From NCBI RefSeq assembly GCF_000003815.2, contig NC_049988.1, positions 15,199,335-15,263,334 on the forward strand: a stretch of 64,000 nt of DNA, read 5' to 3'. The stretch's first letter is position 1. Every line of letters begins with the position of its first letter. Source of the DNA: Branchiostoma floridae (lineage: Eukaryota; Chordata; Leptocardii; Amphioxiformes; Branchiostomatidae). This document shows positions 13,301 to 27,821 of the stretch, one piece after another. The notes beneath the pieces were generated by a model that saw only the letters and a program-made list of their open reading frames with translations, was not told the origin of the DNA and ran no database searches. The position numbers were made by a program, and so were the translations under genes.

Positions 13301-16300
13301 ACGTCAATCATTCCCAACCCGGGGTGTTTTCCAGCCATTTCGTATCCCCCTTCCAGCAGGGTCTTGTCAAGTCTGAAACATCAACTCCGGTGGTGGGAGT
13401 AGTGTATCCGTCACTCTGCGGTAGATACAACAGTATAATCATTTCATCTGACACCTGCCGGGTTTAGATGTTCAAAACAAACATTGCGTTTGTCATTTCC
13501 CCATTCGTTAATATCTTAGGAGGAAATACGTTTCAAATGTGCGATATACCTCCATGGAAGGGTCGATGTATTAGTACAAGAAAAACTAACATTGAAACTG
13601 CGTCTATAACGTTGGCGCACGCTTTTAGAAAATAAACTATAACTGGGAAGGAAAAAGGCTGTTCTTGACAGCTCTGTTGGCCGTCTAGTCCCTGTTCTAA
13701 CAACTAGATTTCGTACATGTAGCGTTTAGGGTTGAGATAAACTGAGATTTAGACTTTTTTTCATTTTCCAGACTATACTTTATAGAGCTGTAAAGCAAGT
13801 GTCAATGTACCCATATGGTATGTAAATATATCGTGTAGCAAAATGAATATAAGAAATATTGATTCGCCCTTTTCGACTTATGATCAAGTAGAGAAATAAG
13901 GTAATATGATGGCTGCTTCTTCGTGTCCGAAGATCATTGGGAAGGTTGTCCTCGGTCTCCCCTGCATGCAATTGACGAATATACTGGAGAGATAATGCCT
14001 TATTTCTTACACCGCTTGATGCCAGTCACAGTGAGTCACTTCCCAAGAGACATTTAGAAACAGCTTCAGGCCGGATTTGGGGTTGATCTACAAGGAAACA
14101 GCGTCTATTAAATAAACACAATCTGTGTTAGAAATGTTTAGTGTTTTTAGCAAGAGGTGACAACAGAGAAAGTTTGAATTGCGGAAACAGTTTTGGACTT
14201 GATGAACTGTACATGTGTGGATCATGGACCGGGCGGTACTTCTCAGTAGCCCAAGGAACTCTTCAATACCTTTTACACTCAGCTTTTAATTTTTCCCACG
14301 TTTATATACTTTTTACATATTGCGTACCTAATGATTTCCTTTCTGATTGATCCATCTTTGAACAAACGTAGTACATATACGAGTACCAGAAAGTGAACTA
14401 AACTTTCAAAACATGTCAATGAACAGCAATAGTAAGGACAGGTTCGCATCAGGGTATGTTAGGACATCTATATAAAATTAGCAAAGACGTTCCCCTGTCC
14501 TTAATCACATATGTAAACCCAATTCGTTACTTCGATTCATTTACAAGACAATTCCAGTGTGATCTCTAATCTATCTCTCCCCTTGTTTCACTTCTAGAGT
14601 TCATTTTCCCTGACATCCACACACAATCCTTTCGTAATTACGTTTCCACCATATGACGTCAGTACTATGTCACACTTCACACCTACGCCAGCATGTCGGC
14701 AATGCACGCTTTGAAGTTATGATTAAAATGTACCGTTAGGCAAACTAATAAGATACTTTGATCTACAATATATTTGATTAGCATGATATATTGCTAGCTG
14801 CATATATTGCGTTATATTGTAAAGGCAATATAACGTTATTGTGTACACAGCATTTGGAGAAAACTGGTTGTCGGATCGTTTGGGGTGTGCCAACTGTCAA
14901 ATAGTAATGTTTATTGCAAATTCTTTCCCGTGGGCTAATTGCAGGTAACATGAGAGATTCAGACAAAGTAAAAAACAATATCAAAGGTGTCTACTCTATA
15001 ATTAGACTTAGGGATAGGCTAGATGAGAATTTCAAGATTATTCCTTTTATCTAGCTCGTAAATCTGCAAGGTACACAAGAGCTCAATGGATTCCATGTGA
15101 TCGTAAACAGCCTTGACAAAAGCCTCCAAAGCTAAGAAGGAAATTCATATTGCAATTTACTACTGCTTAAGTAATCCCCTTTCTAAGCGCATTTATATCA
15201 GAATTTTTATCCGGATGTTGTCTACATTCAAAACGGTATTACTTCAGAAAGCTGGCAGTGCGTACAACTGGAAGATAACTCTTCGCGAAGGCAAAATAAT
15301 TTTAAGGTATTAAGAAAGATAATCTATTCGGAGTTAATCCAGGTATACCATCTTTGCAAGACATCGATTATCTTTCGATTGTTGTCCATCTGCACATACC
15401 CTGAGTGCGTATGAGCCTACTGTTGACCTTCTATTCATTCTATTAAATTCGTCATTTTGTTTTGCTACTTCTGCTTACATTTTAACGACCCCTATTGCCC
15501 TCACTGAGGGCTGGAAAGCATCTTCCTGCTCCTAATACTCTCCCTGTCAATGGTTATGGACTCCATGCCATATGATACCCATTGTGGTGAGCTACTCATG
15601 TGTAGGAAATGTAATCTCACCAGGGAGTCCATAGAGTAGTTGAGCTAAGGTCATGAACTCTATCAGCAATGTCAGAAGGTCATGGACGTCTTTGGTCACG
15701 TAATCTACGTTCTATGAAATAGGGTTTAACAGGCTTACGTTAATACAAAGGTTCCAATTGAATAGCATATTTTGCTCGAATCTTCACTTCAATGAGAAGG
15801 TAATAGACACGAGATTTTAAGGGAGATTTCAAGGTAAGGAACGGGGTTTTGCTTGTGACGTCATCACCTGGCAGGGGTGCTGTGAGGATGAGATAAGAGG
15901 TCGCATCTAAATGTGAAGTATTTCGTGAGAGTCTACATGAAACCGCAGGCAAACATGTGGTATATGTTCAGACGGAATATGCGGTCTACTGGTTGAAAGA
16001 ATCTCACGCAAACTTCCATTACATAAGTACTTAGAACTCTTCTTTCTTCATTCTTACTTAAAAGTTTTCTGGCAAACAGGTCACTTTTAAAATGCTAGAT
16101 GTATTATATAAATGACTTCCGATGTACCCAAATGCTCGCACATGTGGGCACCATACTGTTTACATTTAGAACCATTTACAGTTGACCTTCACCGTTCCCC
16201 AATTTGTAAACACGTCTTTCATGCCTCGAGGAAACGGCAGCAGATTTAGAACAGATTTCTGACCTTAGCGACAAGCGTGTTTACAAACGTTAGCTAAGAC

Positions 16301-19124
16301 CTGGTGTAAGATATCTCCAACACGTTCTACTAATAGACCAAGTAAAAAAGCGAAGCATGCTAGACTCGAAGTGTTTCTATGAAGTGCCAAGGAAGTACCT
16401 TGGTTGTTGGTGGTTGTTACCTGGAAGAGCAGCGCCCTCTTCCGCCGCCATCTTGTTTATTTCGTTCTTTTCTGACTTTTGACCTTGTGGCAATAAAGGT
16501 CACCAGCCCAAGTTATACACTAGAGTAACTCTCATAAAAGTAGTATGTGGACTTGCAAGATGCATGTACGTAGGTCAGTTGTAATACCTGCATTATTACA
16601 GTCGCCTTTCTACTCCATTTTTATGTAATATTTGTGACCTTATACTGACGAAGGTCACAGACCTGACATAACTGATAACGTTACATATTTTACTTCATTT
16701 TTTTTTTCGTTATCACGCCACCGGCCGCACGGACCTGCACCTCACCTGAACGAGATGCCCTCACAGAGGGTTTTGTTCAGTATCAGATTGAAATTGAGAT
16801 TGAGATATCTATGGCCCGATTCACACACGTATTTTCGGAGTCGACTCAAATTCTCTTAGTCGATTAGGACTCAAAATGGACTCACAACGCGTGTGTAGAA
16901 CGTTTGTTTCAGAAAGGTGAAGTACCTGGAATGTCAGTTTCCTATTTCCTCACCCTTTCACCTGTTCGACTTCCGTCGTTTTTTTCCCTGTAATTACCTA
17001 AAGGTTATTGAACCTTCTTCACAAGGTGGTTGACCTCATATTTGAATATTTGAATTTTAACGATTTGTTATGTTTGGCCAATCAAAACGTGTTGGAGATT
17101 GTGTTTAGTACTGACTAGTTGTGTGTACTAGATCTAGTGTTCTCAAACTGGCGATTTTGAAAAAAATCCTCCTCTCTCTCTTTCTATATTTCCCTCATTT
17201 ACTACCTTAGATCAGTAGTTAGTAGAGATAGCAATATTTCGTCAAATTCAAAAACAGATTACCTGATGGTCATGACGGTTTCGAAGAAACTGCAACTCCG
17301 TCGTTTCCATAGCAATGAATATACGCACGTTGGAACAGGTATCGCCTGTAGGCATACACTACAATGGACGTGTTAAAAAGTGGGACGTGTTATCTTCATA
17401 GGATCTTATGGCAAGATATGACATATGCTAAGTTGTTCTCAGTGTAAGACAGGTAGTGACTATACATTTCCCTCATTGAACTTAGAACAGACGAGTGTAT
17501 GCGGCATATATAGTTGACAAAGTGCAGGTGTCAGCGTTGCATTTCGTCAGCAAATTTGAAAAACTTGACAATTACTTCCTCTGTTTAAACTTTATGAAGA
17601 TGTATGTATGAGTTTTGACAGTCTTATTGTCCTATAGTAGACAGGAAGTTAGGATTACATGATGGCTATGTTCTAGCGCTTTTTGCGGGGGAGGTTGGGG
17701 GATTTGCAATGCAGATTTGGTCTGAGATTCCGGGCTATATAATGCGCAAGTCCTTCACAGATCGAAGACTGTACTTCGATGAGCGCGAGGCCTGAGTCAT
17801 CACTACTGCCCATCCCTGTAAGCGGCCTGCACCAACACAGTAGTGGTGAAAACTGTGGTTTGCGGTAATCTAATAAGTGGTAAGTTTTATCACCAAACGT
17901 CTTAGTGTAGAAGGCTGTGGGTGACTTCAATTTAACCGCTTAGCTGGGGTCTATCTAGGAATACTTTCTGGTTAAAAACGATTGCCGCCTTGTATTGATG
18001 ATTTTCTATGATATGTGCCCAACGAAAACGCCGTGTCATCAGTAAAGACAATGTCGCAAAATAGTTTTATGTACCATTTGAAATATCTTTTAATTGTAGT
18101 TCTATTTTGTCCAATCGTATTTCATAGGTTTTGTACGGCTCATCGTCTTGTATGTGTTTGTGTAGGTGTGATACCAAGAAACTGAATATTTTTGTCGGCA
18201 TTGTTTGATACCTAATATTGATGGTCGCCCTTTGGCAAAACTCATCAACTTCGCATACAAGCGGCGGTGTCTGCTTATATTACATGTAATTACTTGTTAT
18301 ATTGATCATCCATCCTTCTAATCATTAATCATAGCTATCTAATGACGACTAATTGATAAATTTCATCATACATCAAGCGGAATTCGTGGTTCTATTAGGA
18401 ATTACATTTTGGTCCGAGCGGTACGATCTTGGGTCCAGCCAGAAATCGTCTTGATGTTTCCCCTGAAGATCTGTTTGGAGATTATGTTTCAGAACACGTC
18501 CAGTTAAATAACATGCTGAGGAAGAAGCAAATTATAGGGAAGATAGGATGTAAATTGTGCAATGTCATGCTCTGATAACAGATAACTCTTTGGTGTTTGT
18601 GATAACCTATAACAATAATTATTTCCTCAACTCCTCGTAATTTATGAAAGTCAAAGGAAGCTATGGAGACCTTTTCTGTAAACTTCTGTCTGAAGACTTA
18701 ATCTTCGATAGGCATATCGAACTGTACAGCCGGGTATATATATACAGCATGACAAACCCCTCTCTTCAATCTCGTAACCGGGGCACTCTATAGCACGGTA
18801 CCTTGGGTACGATGCTGCGTATCCAGTGTGTGTTAAACAATACTAGCCGTTTCAAAATTCAATACAAGGTTTGCAATTTGCTTAAAAATCTATACTATGA
18901 TTTCTTTAATAAAACTTGTCATTGCATTATTCTTCTAAATCGTTTACCGCAAATTCAAGATACATTGAAATACGTATCGCTGATTGGTTTGAATGACTCC
19001 AAAGTTTACAAAAGTTTAGATCTAGTGGTAATTTAGGTAGTTAGCATCCACACACATTTAAGTGGCCAAACGAAAACTGCACATTCGCCAATATCGCCAA
19101 ATTGCCCTTAAACCTACTGCCTCA
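10318..19124. other. Long gene-poor stretch
   Basis: All open frames here are under 100 codons, occur on both strands and lack recognisable motifs. I see no exon series with consistent splice phases. The content is AT-rich unique-looking DNA. Confidence 0.4.
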
Positions 19125-19135
19125 CCTTTCTAACT

Positions 19136-19380
19136 TCTAAGAGCCATAGACGATACCTTAGAACTCTTTTAAGCACTTTACGATTCTGTAAAGCGAAGCT
19201 GCAAAGACTATTCCACCCAGTCGGAATCCTGAGCAATTTTCCGACTTGAAGTCGACCTAAGTCCACCAAAGCTAGAAGAGCACTATCGACGTTAAGAGGA
19301 GCACTTTCTAAGTCACAGATTCCGAAACTTCTCAGAGCCATAGACGATTCCTGAGAACTCTTTGAAGCACTTTACGGCCT
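19136..19380. repeat. Direct repeat of about 40 bp, 196 bp apart
   Basis: The block AGAGCCATAGACGAT followed by CTTAGAACTCTTT or CTGAGAACTCTTT and AAGCACTTTACG occurs near 19140 and again near 19335. The sequence between is not repeated. No coding interpretation. Confidence 0.6.
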
Positions 19381-20145
19381 CTTACCGTGGTAGGCATGCC
19401 AAATCGTTGCTACTTTCTGATCAAGACTGTAATATGATGGAAGCAATTTCTCGGAAAGGCGCAGTCAAAGTCATAATTGTTCTATACTTCTGGTGCATCA
19501 ACTCGTCTTGGTCAACATTGTCATGCTTCGAACCCATTATCGCTTGTGGTATATGATCATCTATATTGAGCTCTCTCCCGTTTGAAGGTGACATATACTG
19601 TGACACGGGTCGGTAACTTAAAAGGACTGTGCAAAGAGTTAAAATGCATGCACGAAGACTCTCCATTTGTCGGTGTCAGTTGTTTGAAGACTGTGGTTTG
19701 ATCTTCTTGTAGTTATTCCGCCCCACGACTGCATCTATAATGGTTTCTCTCCAATCTCAGTTACGCTTTGTGGATGGCGATGTGGCACAACGTAAAGCAA
19801 GCGGAAATTAGTACTATTTTTCCGACATCTTTACGGATATTGTGCTATTTATTTGCCAAATGGATATAAATCTGCGCTAAAATCCCCTTCATCCCTTAGA
19901 GATAGTCGTTGATTTTTAAGTCATTCCACTGTGTTGAAGATAATTCTTTTGTTGTTGCTTTTGATGGTGACGATAAAATAATTTCCTGTATTCTATTTCT
20001 CTTCTCATTGGAAAGTAACTTATATCTGCAGCAGAGCTTTTAGCAAGTGACGATCACATATCACGATTTTCTTTGCCTGTGTCTCAGAAAATGGACTTTG
20101 TGGATTTTAATGACTACAAGCTGTCAAGGATTAGAGCTTAAAGAA

Positions 20146-20760
20146 ACCGATTATGCACGATGTGTCTTCGCCAATGTCCGGAACACATAGATCACAGCAC
20201 TCCATCTTTTGCAAAGAGTCCACCGAGGCCAATCACAGGTGTTGGTAGGGATCAGGACTAAACAAGATTATGCTGCTAACTTGAGAAGCTCAAATGAACC
20301 TTGCTTCCTGATTGCTTTCGTTATCGATCGGTGATTTTACAGCTTGAAAATTAATGATGATTCTTTGGTATGAAAAGAGCCATGAAATGTGGCAAATCAC
20401 ACCGCTGCTACCAGTGTAACAACGCGCATACATACCGATTATGCACGATGTGTCGTCGGCAATGTCCGGAACGCATAGATCACAGCACTCTATCTTTTGC
20501 AAAGAGTCCACCCACGCCAATCACAGGCGCTGGTGGCGTTCAGGACTTAACCAGATTATGCTGCTAACTTGAGAAGCCCAAATGAACCTTGCTTCCTGAT
20601 TGCTTTCGTTATCGATCGGTGAAGGACAGTAACATATGATCCCCATGAAGGTGATTTTACAGCTTGAAAATTAATAGATTCTTAAGTATAAAAAGGGCCA
20701 ACGAAATGTAGCAACAAATATAACACCGCTGCCACCAGTGTTAACAACGCACGTACTGAC
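20146..20760. repeat. Two-copy tandem duplication, period 288 bp
   Basis: The unit 20146-20433 begins ACCGATTATGCACGATGTGT and is repeated from 20434. The second copy carries an insertion of about 30 bp after ATCGATCGGTGA. Both copies end near CACCGCTGCTACCAGTG or its variant. Several point differences (for example CTTCGCC versus GTCGGC) show that the copies are not recent. A cysteine-rich frame at 20370-20567 crosses the unit boundary and is not preserved in the first copy, so it is probably not a gene. Confidence 0.85.
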
Positions 20761-21876
20761 ACAGTGCAAACCGATACTGACTGACAATCACAATCAGCAA
20801 TCCAACCAATAATAACTTTGAAATTAGCGCTAGCGTTTCGACTATATGCCGGCAAATTATTGCATGTTCATTTTTTTTTGTTTCAGTATTACGTTTCGAC
20901 AGAGGTAGGCAGGGCTACATGTACATTGTCGGTCTATTAGTACAATGGCGAGGATTTAGAGCTCTTTGGTAATTACTAGTACTTACTTTCACTATCTACA
21001 TCCATGAGCATTTAACCCATTTAAGTTGTATAATTAACAATGATGCTGATGTACAAAGTAAAGCCCTCAATATCACGGGGTAAAAGAACACCATCTGTTA
21101 CGGGATAACTACATGTAGAGGTTGGACCCAGTCCAAAAAGAAGGCACCTGCTATATATGTGTGTGACATGTCAGTCCATGGGTAACGATTTTGAAAAAGT
21201 CTACGTCAGCTCTTAAGAGATTACATATGTCTGAGCCCCCTGGCAGCTTGTTCTGAAACTGCAGGGGCGTTTTGTAGAATTTTATGAACTCCAGAAGGGG
21301 TTAACGGATCGTCGTGAGGTATGTAGGTAGCTTCATGTACACTATTTCTTCGGTGCCAGTGGAAAACAGCGACCACAGACATATAATTTTGCATTTATAT
21401 CATACATAAAGATCATAAAGATATGAGATCATAATCTCTTGGTATTTTCCTGTACGCAGATCCATACTGAAGAGGTGGAAACTTGTTATGAATAATTCCA
21501 TATCAAAGACTCCGTTACTAGATCTGCCCTTTTGTCAATGAAACATTCATTAGTCCATGTCTGCATAACCATCTGTGCAGTTATTGTGACCATCATGGTA
21601 ACGCATTTGAAACTTTGAAATGATAGAGATGATTTCCGCTAGCTTTGACATTGGACGTAAATCGTTTGGGCTGTTCATTATTTTCAATTATCGCTTTCAA
21701 TTTAGCTGCGAGCATAAATTGTTTGTAATAAATGGATACCTATAAGGTAACAAATTGTTTTCAACGCAGATGTAGCGTATTCATATATACAGAGCTAATT
21801 GTTGGTAATGTACCAATCTCTTTGTGGCACGGTTACAAACGTAGCCCTTCAGTCGCTGTGTCTCTGAGTTCCTTCG

Positions 21877-21878
<2 letters not shown>

Positions 21879-21913
<35 letters not shown>

Positions 21914-21991
21914 GTCTCTCTATCTGTCTCTTTGTCTGTCTGTCTCTTTCTCTCTCTTTCTCTCTCTTTCTCTCTCTCGCTCTCTCTCTCG

Positions 21992-22078
<87 letters not shown>

Positions 22079-22079
22079 C
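21879..22079. repeat. CT/GA microsatellite, about 200 bp
   Basis: Near-continuous TC dinucleotides interrupted by TTTC, CTGT and CGCT variants. The long Ser/Leu frame on the plus strand and the Arg/Glu frame on the minus strand are products of the repeat. Confidence 0.95.
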
Positions 22080-24247
22080 AATCTTCATTAGTATAATACT
22101 TGATCCAACACTTCGCTGTAAAAAGTGTTTTTGTCGTCGTGACTTCCCAATGCACTTTTGTGGCCCGTTACTTGAGTACATTGCAGGCATCGCCATCTCT
22201 GGAAAAACATCCCATATCAATGGTAAACTTTCTTGAACAGGAAATGCACCGATGATGTCTAGGGTGATGTAGTACAAGTTTTGTCCCAAAGGTCCTTCGT
22301 ATGTAGTTGAGTGCGACGTTTATGTTATTGTGTGGCCTCAAGCGCTATAAAGCGAACACCAACCCAACCGAATCACACACTGTAGGCTGTATGAGTGATG
22401 TGTTTTCAACATTTCTGAGCTGCACTAGACTTTCTACATTTCTTTGATGTCCCTTTGGAGAAAAGTGAAAAGTTTGCATACCACAAAGCTAAGTGTCTCG
22501 GCTTTGTAGTAGTTTGCCGCAGTAGAATGTAAAGTTCATACGATCGAGTGGAAAAGTCTACTTTCCTTTTTAGAAGAACTTAAAGGTTTTTTTTTCCTCT
22601 CTACTATGATACCAGCTTTTTGAAAGATATACTTCCTCGTACCGTTTCTACTCTTCCTCAGAAAACTTAACAGACAACATACTACAGAAAACCGTTATTT
22701 TACCTATCAATAATAAAACCCTCCCACTATCTCATGCTCCTGGAGTCCTACGCAGATCCACTCGTACCCTACATAGTCATTGATTTGCTGAAATGGGCCC
22801 CAAAAGTAGACAGCCAACAAGGTAATTGCCTAAACTAAAGCTTGTCTTTAGGTAAACCTGATTGGCTACGTTTGCCAAATTGGGCAAGCTCATTAATATT
22901 TATAAGTAAGAAGCAGAAAGTGTGCCCATTTTTAAAAGCAGCGTCACTACAAGGACTATGCGCTGCATGCGTGGGAGAATACAGGCTGTCGTCATTTCGC
23001 TCCCTGTCGTGTATGTTATATGATGTAGGAGGAATTACAAAGGACTCTTGATGTTAATAAGTATACATGTAACGTTACACTCGCATATATCCAGGTTAAT
23101 CGAATAGGTAATACATGACGCATTTACTGTGGAGAAGTGGGCGCACGGGCTTTCTGACATGGTTACAAATGTAGTTCTTTTCTTCTCCAACCCATATTAG
23201 GACAGACTCACTCATTGGCACCCACAACGTTGAGTAGGAATTAATCATTTCAGACCTTTCACATTTCTCATGTGGCCAGAAACAAGCGTCACTGTGTCCG
23301 AATTACTTCTTTACATAAAAAAGAGAATTCCTTATAAGGAGATATAAATATATTCTAGCAAGAAACTATTTAGTATAAATCTGTAAGATATAATTTACTG
23401 GTGATGAAAGTCTGGTTAATAGCTTTGTATGATTACTTTTCCTTGGTGTGTTATTCAGCCATTGGTCAGACAAAATATATAGTGTCCTGCTGGGGAATTT
23501 TGAAACTAATTACGATTAAGTATACTAATTGGCACTGATGGTAGCACCAGAGCGTACATTAGCTATAAGAAAGATCGATCTTTGATTTGAACAAACATTA
23601 GCTCGCTTTTCCGTTAATGGATGCCTGTGTTTGAAGATCCATCCACCTGACGCAAGCACCGGTGCCAGTGCCATTTACTTCTTAAGTAGGTTTATGGCGT
23701 AAGGTATCAGAGGGCTCAGGGGATATGGACACCTACGCAAGGTGGTGGGTCGTCTAGAGCGATACAAACGACGACGCAGCGACGTAAATGTCATTCTAGG
23801 CGCAGGTATTGAGAGCGGTACGTCTGTGTGCGTTAGATAGGGCGTAGGACGTTCTGCGAACATTGCACTGGGACAGACGGGCGGTTTACGTCTGGTAAGA
23901 TCTTCGTTGTTTCATCACATCAGTATTCGTGTGTTTGTGCTCTTCATGTTTTCTGTAATTGGGTAAAATTGTGTTGTTTACCATGGCATGTTTGTTCTAC
24001 TGTCAGGAGCCATCAAACGCATTAAGCACTCTAGTGCTTGTTATACAAATGGCTAAAAATTGTGTAGCATATCTATGTTTGCAGGGATGTTTTCTACTGC
24101 AATAGATAGACTGGTGTCTGATTGCTACAGAGCAAGGTTAAATGTCTAAAAAATTGCGTTGCCAAAAAACTTTTGTTAGAAATGCCATAACTGGAGCCGT
24201 TGAAACAAGGGCCTGAGATAGGATCCTATTCATTGACTTTTTCGCTA
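22080..24247. other. Intergenic stretch
   Basis: No gene or clear repeat was recognised. The frames at 22842 and 23675 are short and without motifs. One GTAACGTTAC palindrome lies at 23069-23078. Confidence 0.4.
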
Positions 24248-24707
24248 TAGTCTCTACCAGACTGACTATACGCTGGTTATTATATGAAGAATAATTTGCC
24301 GTGGGAGTTTTGTTACCAGAGGGCTTGGCCAGCCGCGTACGCGTAGCGGAAACATTAACCTTAGCGTGGACTGACTCCCCTGGCCAATTTCCACATGTTT
24401 TTTTGCCGAAATCTACGATCCCCGTACCCCCGTAGGAAGGCCTTGTATTGAGGCTAGACTTTTCCTGCTATCCGCTAAAATACGACATCCTCCGCTAGCC
24501 AGGCTGTAGTATGGATAGTATGGATAGTAGAATTCGGCAAAAAGAGGTTGAATAATTGGCCAGAACTGAGCCCGTGGGAAGGGTAGCATTAAACAGCGCG
24601 GGTAAATGTTACCGCATGGTGGGCCAACTCCCCTGGCAAATTATTCTTCCTATTTGGCTTAATTTTATAATTTTTCAGCCAGCGCAGTTAGTCTGATGGA
24701 GACTCTA
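24248..24707. mobile_element. Large hairpin element of about 460 bp
   Basis: The outer left arm TAGTCTCTACCAGACTGACT (24248 on) and right arm AGTTAGTCTGATGGAGACT (to 24707) are inverted copies. A second inverted pair lies just inside: AGAATAATTTGCCGTGGGAG near 24284 and CCCCTGGCAAATTATTCTT near 24630. The structure suggests a long imperfect palindrome of the non-autonomous DNA transposon type. The ends (TAGTCTCTACCAGACT) resemble the TAGCCTCTACCAGGCT ends of the MITEs at 38556 and 50151, so it may be a diverged relative. There is no ORF. Confidence 0.65.
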
Positions 24708-26155
24708 AAGAAACGGTGCGTACGCTCTAAAATACAAAGGTTTAACTAAGAACGGGTATGTACGTGCTCCACTCCTACCGGACATCCTTCTCATCGCGCT
24801 TTTTACATAGTTCAGGTGTGTCGAGTGCGGCTTTCCTGATATTCTGCGAAATGCGTCAAAGCGTACGCGTTTTCAAACACTTGTGAGTTGTGACAATACA
24901 CTGGCTGGGGTTAGTAGATAGGTTGAGCACTCGTGGTATTTAACTACAGAGGCATGGCCATAACATGCAATCTACAAGCATGTTGTACAACTTGACTACT
25001 CTAGATCTCTTCTTTTTTGCTAAGCCTTAGCCAGTGACTTGTAGCATGAGTTCCCCGATAGAATGCTGACCCTTTGACAATTCGTGGTCTTTTATTCAAT
25101 GGCTTTTTGCTAGTGTTAGGTTTTAAAGGTACTTGAATGAAAATATTTATGTGTAACGGTTAACAACTGACTGATTTTCAAAATACGTATGTCCATGAGA
25201 TGTCGTTTCAACTAGAGAAATTTGAAGGACCTCCACACATATTCTTTCTATGAAATCATACTATACTACTTACGACTTTTCTTTTCGACTGTTTTCTAAT
25301 GTCTTAATAGACGGTCAGGGACTCAGGGACTAGACATGAATATCAACAACATCTGAGAAACTACATGAAAACGAAACCCTGTCTGTTCCATTTCACTTCC
25401 AAGTGAAAGAGGTAAAAAGTTGAACCCACTGTATAACTGTACCCATGTGGAGTTAGCTAATGGGGTTAACTCAACAAGGATGCGTCCCAAGGTTCGCATA
25501 TTATCACGTAATATATGTGGCATTATATGCCGCTCAACCTTCCTAAGTTGGCAGGTTATCAAAGTTGATAACATTCTCCATAAGCTCTCGTCCCTAGACG
25601 GTGATGACACTACAGCTGTCCCTGCTCTGTGTATGTTGGTTCATGGTAGCTCAGCAAGATCGTATATTTGGCAGTAGTATCGAGGGATGCGTTGTCCTTA
25701 ATGTTCTTATAGTCGTGCTCAGAATGCCTACATCCATAGGCTATTCCATCTCCAATTTTGATAAGGTGGGGAGCAATTTTACGTTGTATCATCGTCATAC
25801 AACAATTTTGGCAAAATTTAGTGTTTGAGTCCATTGTCCTGTCAAGTAGCTAAATGATGACCTGTAGGTCGAGCAATTTTGTCAATATTTGTCTACAATT
25901 AACCACCCATCAAATAAAGTCTATTCAATACTATTGAGGCGGTTTTTACTGTTTGCGAACTCCTTCTTTGTGGTTGCTGGTTGTACCTCTGAGCCATTGT
26001 GTAGCTATCAACATTAGAGAAAACATTCAAGAGACTGGTGCTTTAGAAAAACAGCTGACTGCAAGGTCAAATCTGGTAGGTTCAATACACAGCAATATCC
26101 ATCTCTTCTGGTGGCATGGGTGGATTCCCCGTTAACGCTTTAGCTTGAAGCCTTC
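24708..26155. other. Intergenic stretch
   Basis: Overlapping short frames at 25323-25834 lie on both strands with no recognisable protein. I see nothing else supportable. Confidence 0.4.
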
Positions 26156-26335
26156 GTGGCGTCGTGTTGGCCTAATGGTACGTGTTTGGCCCAGAGCTAC
26201 TGGGTTCGAACCCCTGACATGGCAACAATGCTGTGCCCTTGCCTTGGGAAAGGCACTGAACATGACTTTTCTCACTCCACCTAGGTGTAAAATGGGTTCC
26301 TGACTTCGGTTAGGGTGGTGAAGGGTGGTAAAAAG
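26156..26335 (+). mobile_element. tRNA-derived SINE
   Basis: A tRNA-like head carries an A box (TGGCCTAATGG, 26168-26178) and a B box (GGTTCGAACCC, 26203-26213), the internal promoter of RNA polymerase III. It is followed by a body with CTTGGGAAAGGCACTGAAC, CTCACTCCACCTAGGTGTAA and GGTTCCTGACTTCGG. Such bodies are widespread in SINEs of marine deuterostomes. The acceptor stem does not close, so it is not a functional tRNA gene. The minus-strand frame of 105 codons across it is incidental. Confidence 0.8.
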
Positions 26336-27821
26336 AGAGGATTTTAAGCTTTTACAGTCACTGAGAGAGTTTCGTGCCTGTTTTGACATATACGTGACGC
26401 TGGGAATTTTGTAGAACCTAGGGGCGTACCGAGAAGCTGTCACTCTCATTTCATACCGCTCGGCTTGACACGAGCCAGAGCGCTAGCTGTCTTCCGCAGT
26501 GTCAAATTATATAACACAAATGCTACAGCCATTCAAAGATCGGTGCCTTTCTAATGCTGTACTAACAATGTTGAACTGTATTTTTCATAACGTTTCAACT
26601 ATACGGAAATAAACGTTATTCTATCCTAAAAGCGAAAATGGTTTACATTTGGATTCTAGAGAATACATGAGGGTATTGATGGTGGTACTTTCATCAGTAT
26701 GCATGAAATTATGGCCTTCCTTTGATCGTGATAAGTGCATTGTAGGTGATGTTCATATGCCGCTGCGAAGATTCAATTTTAGACACAGCATGCTGAAAAT
26801 AACGGCCTTAAATGCACTTATCTCCCTGAAATATTTGTCTCTCAATGCATTCAGAAGCCAATTTACATCGTCTTATAAGAAGATCTAAATAGGCACCGAT
26901 GTAGAAAAATTATGGCGCCCTTGTTGTAATTAGTTTAGTCTCTATTCTCTATTATTCTCTATGTCTCTATTCGTGTCTTTTCAGTACATGGGATTCTATT
27001 AGTTGTGTTTTATTGAATTAAGCTCTACTACATCAAATAAATCGTTTGTCCTGTTAGAAATTGTTATTCTTTTAATGAATATCAGCTTTTGAGAAGAAGT
27101 CAGATTTGTAAGTCGGGCTGACATTAGTGAACATATTTCTCGAATTCTGTTGAATGTTTGACAAACCTCTTAGTTCCCTCAAAGAAATTATGTATTCAGA
27201 ATGTGTCTGACTACATGATGGTAGTAATGTCTGCCTTACGCATTATGCAAATGAGCTTAGCAAATGTTTGATTCACCAAAGTTAAAGGTTTCGACGCCAG
27301 TTACGTATCGTGGTATGATATAACAGTAGAATAGCTACCTGCCATGTGACATTCTACATAACACTTACAATCAACCATGCATTTTAAAACTATACTATTG
27401 TCTCACCTGAAGCGAATATCCTCGTCAAACATTACTAAAAGGTACCAACGTGCAGATTTTCGTGGAAAGGATTAGGGTTTGTCTACCGAATCAACTCGAA
27501 CCACGCAGGGAATGTATCCAGGGGTTCATGAACCTCACTATATATGTATTTACAAAACGTACTTGACGGTAATGATTATATATACACAAACCGTATTGTT
27601 AAAGACATGTTCACTTGTCACCGGTGCACCCGGAATGTTATTTTGGAAGTTTAGGATGTTAGTAGAGACAATAATAGCGAGAAGCGCGACAGTCCTTGAC
27701 AGTGAGTGTCCTATGACGTAAATATGTCTTGTGCTTTAGTGAAAAAGTTTAAACTTTCTTCCAACACAAAAATAATCAAACTCACCATAAATTTTCTCAT
27801 AAAACCCACCATGCCTCGTCT
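26336..27821. other. Intergenic stretch
   Basis: No exon-like sequence or repeat was recognised. Frames at 26649 and 27479 are short and unremarkable. Confidence 0.4.

Noticed and set aside
20370-20567. Cysteine-rich 65-codon frame (CYQCNN, CTMCRRQC) as a zinc-finger gene
   Set aside because: It spans the junction of a tandem duplication and is not kept open in the other copy.
21732-22289. Ser/Leu-rich frame on plus and Arg/Glu-rich frame on minus
   Set aside because: Both are translations of the CT microsatellite.
26156-26230. tRNA gene
   Set aside because: A and B boxes are present but the acceptor and anticodon arms do not close, and a SINE body follows.
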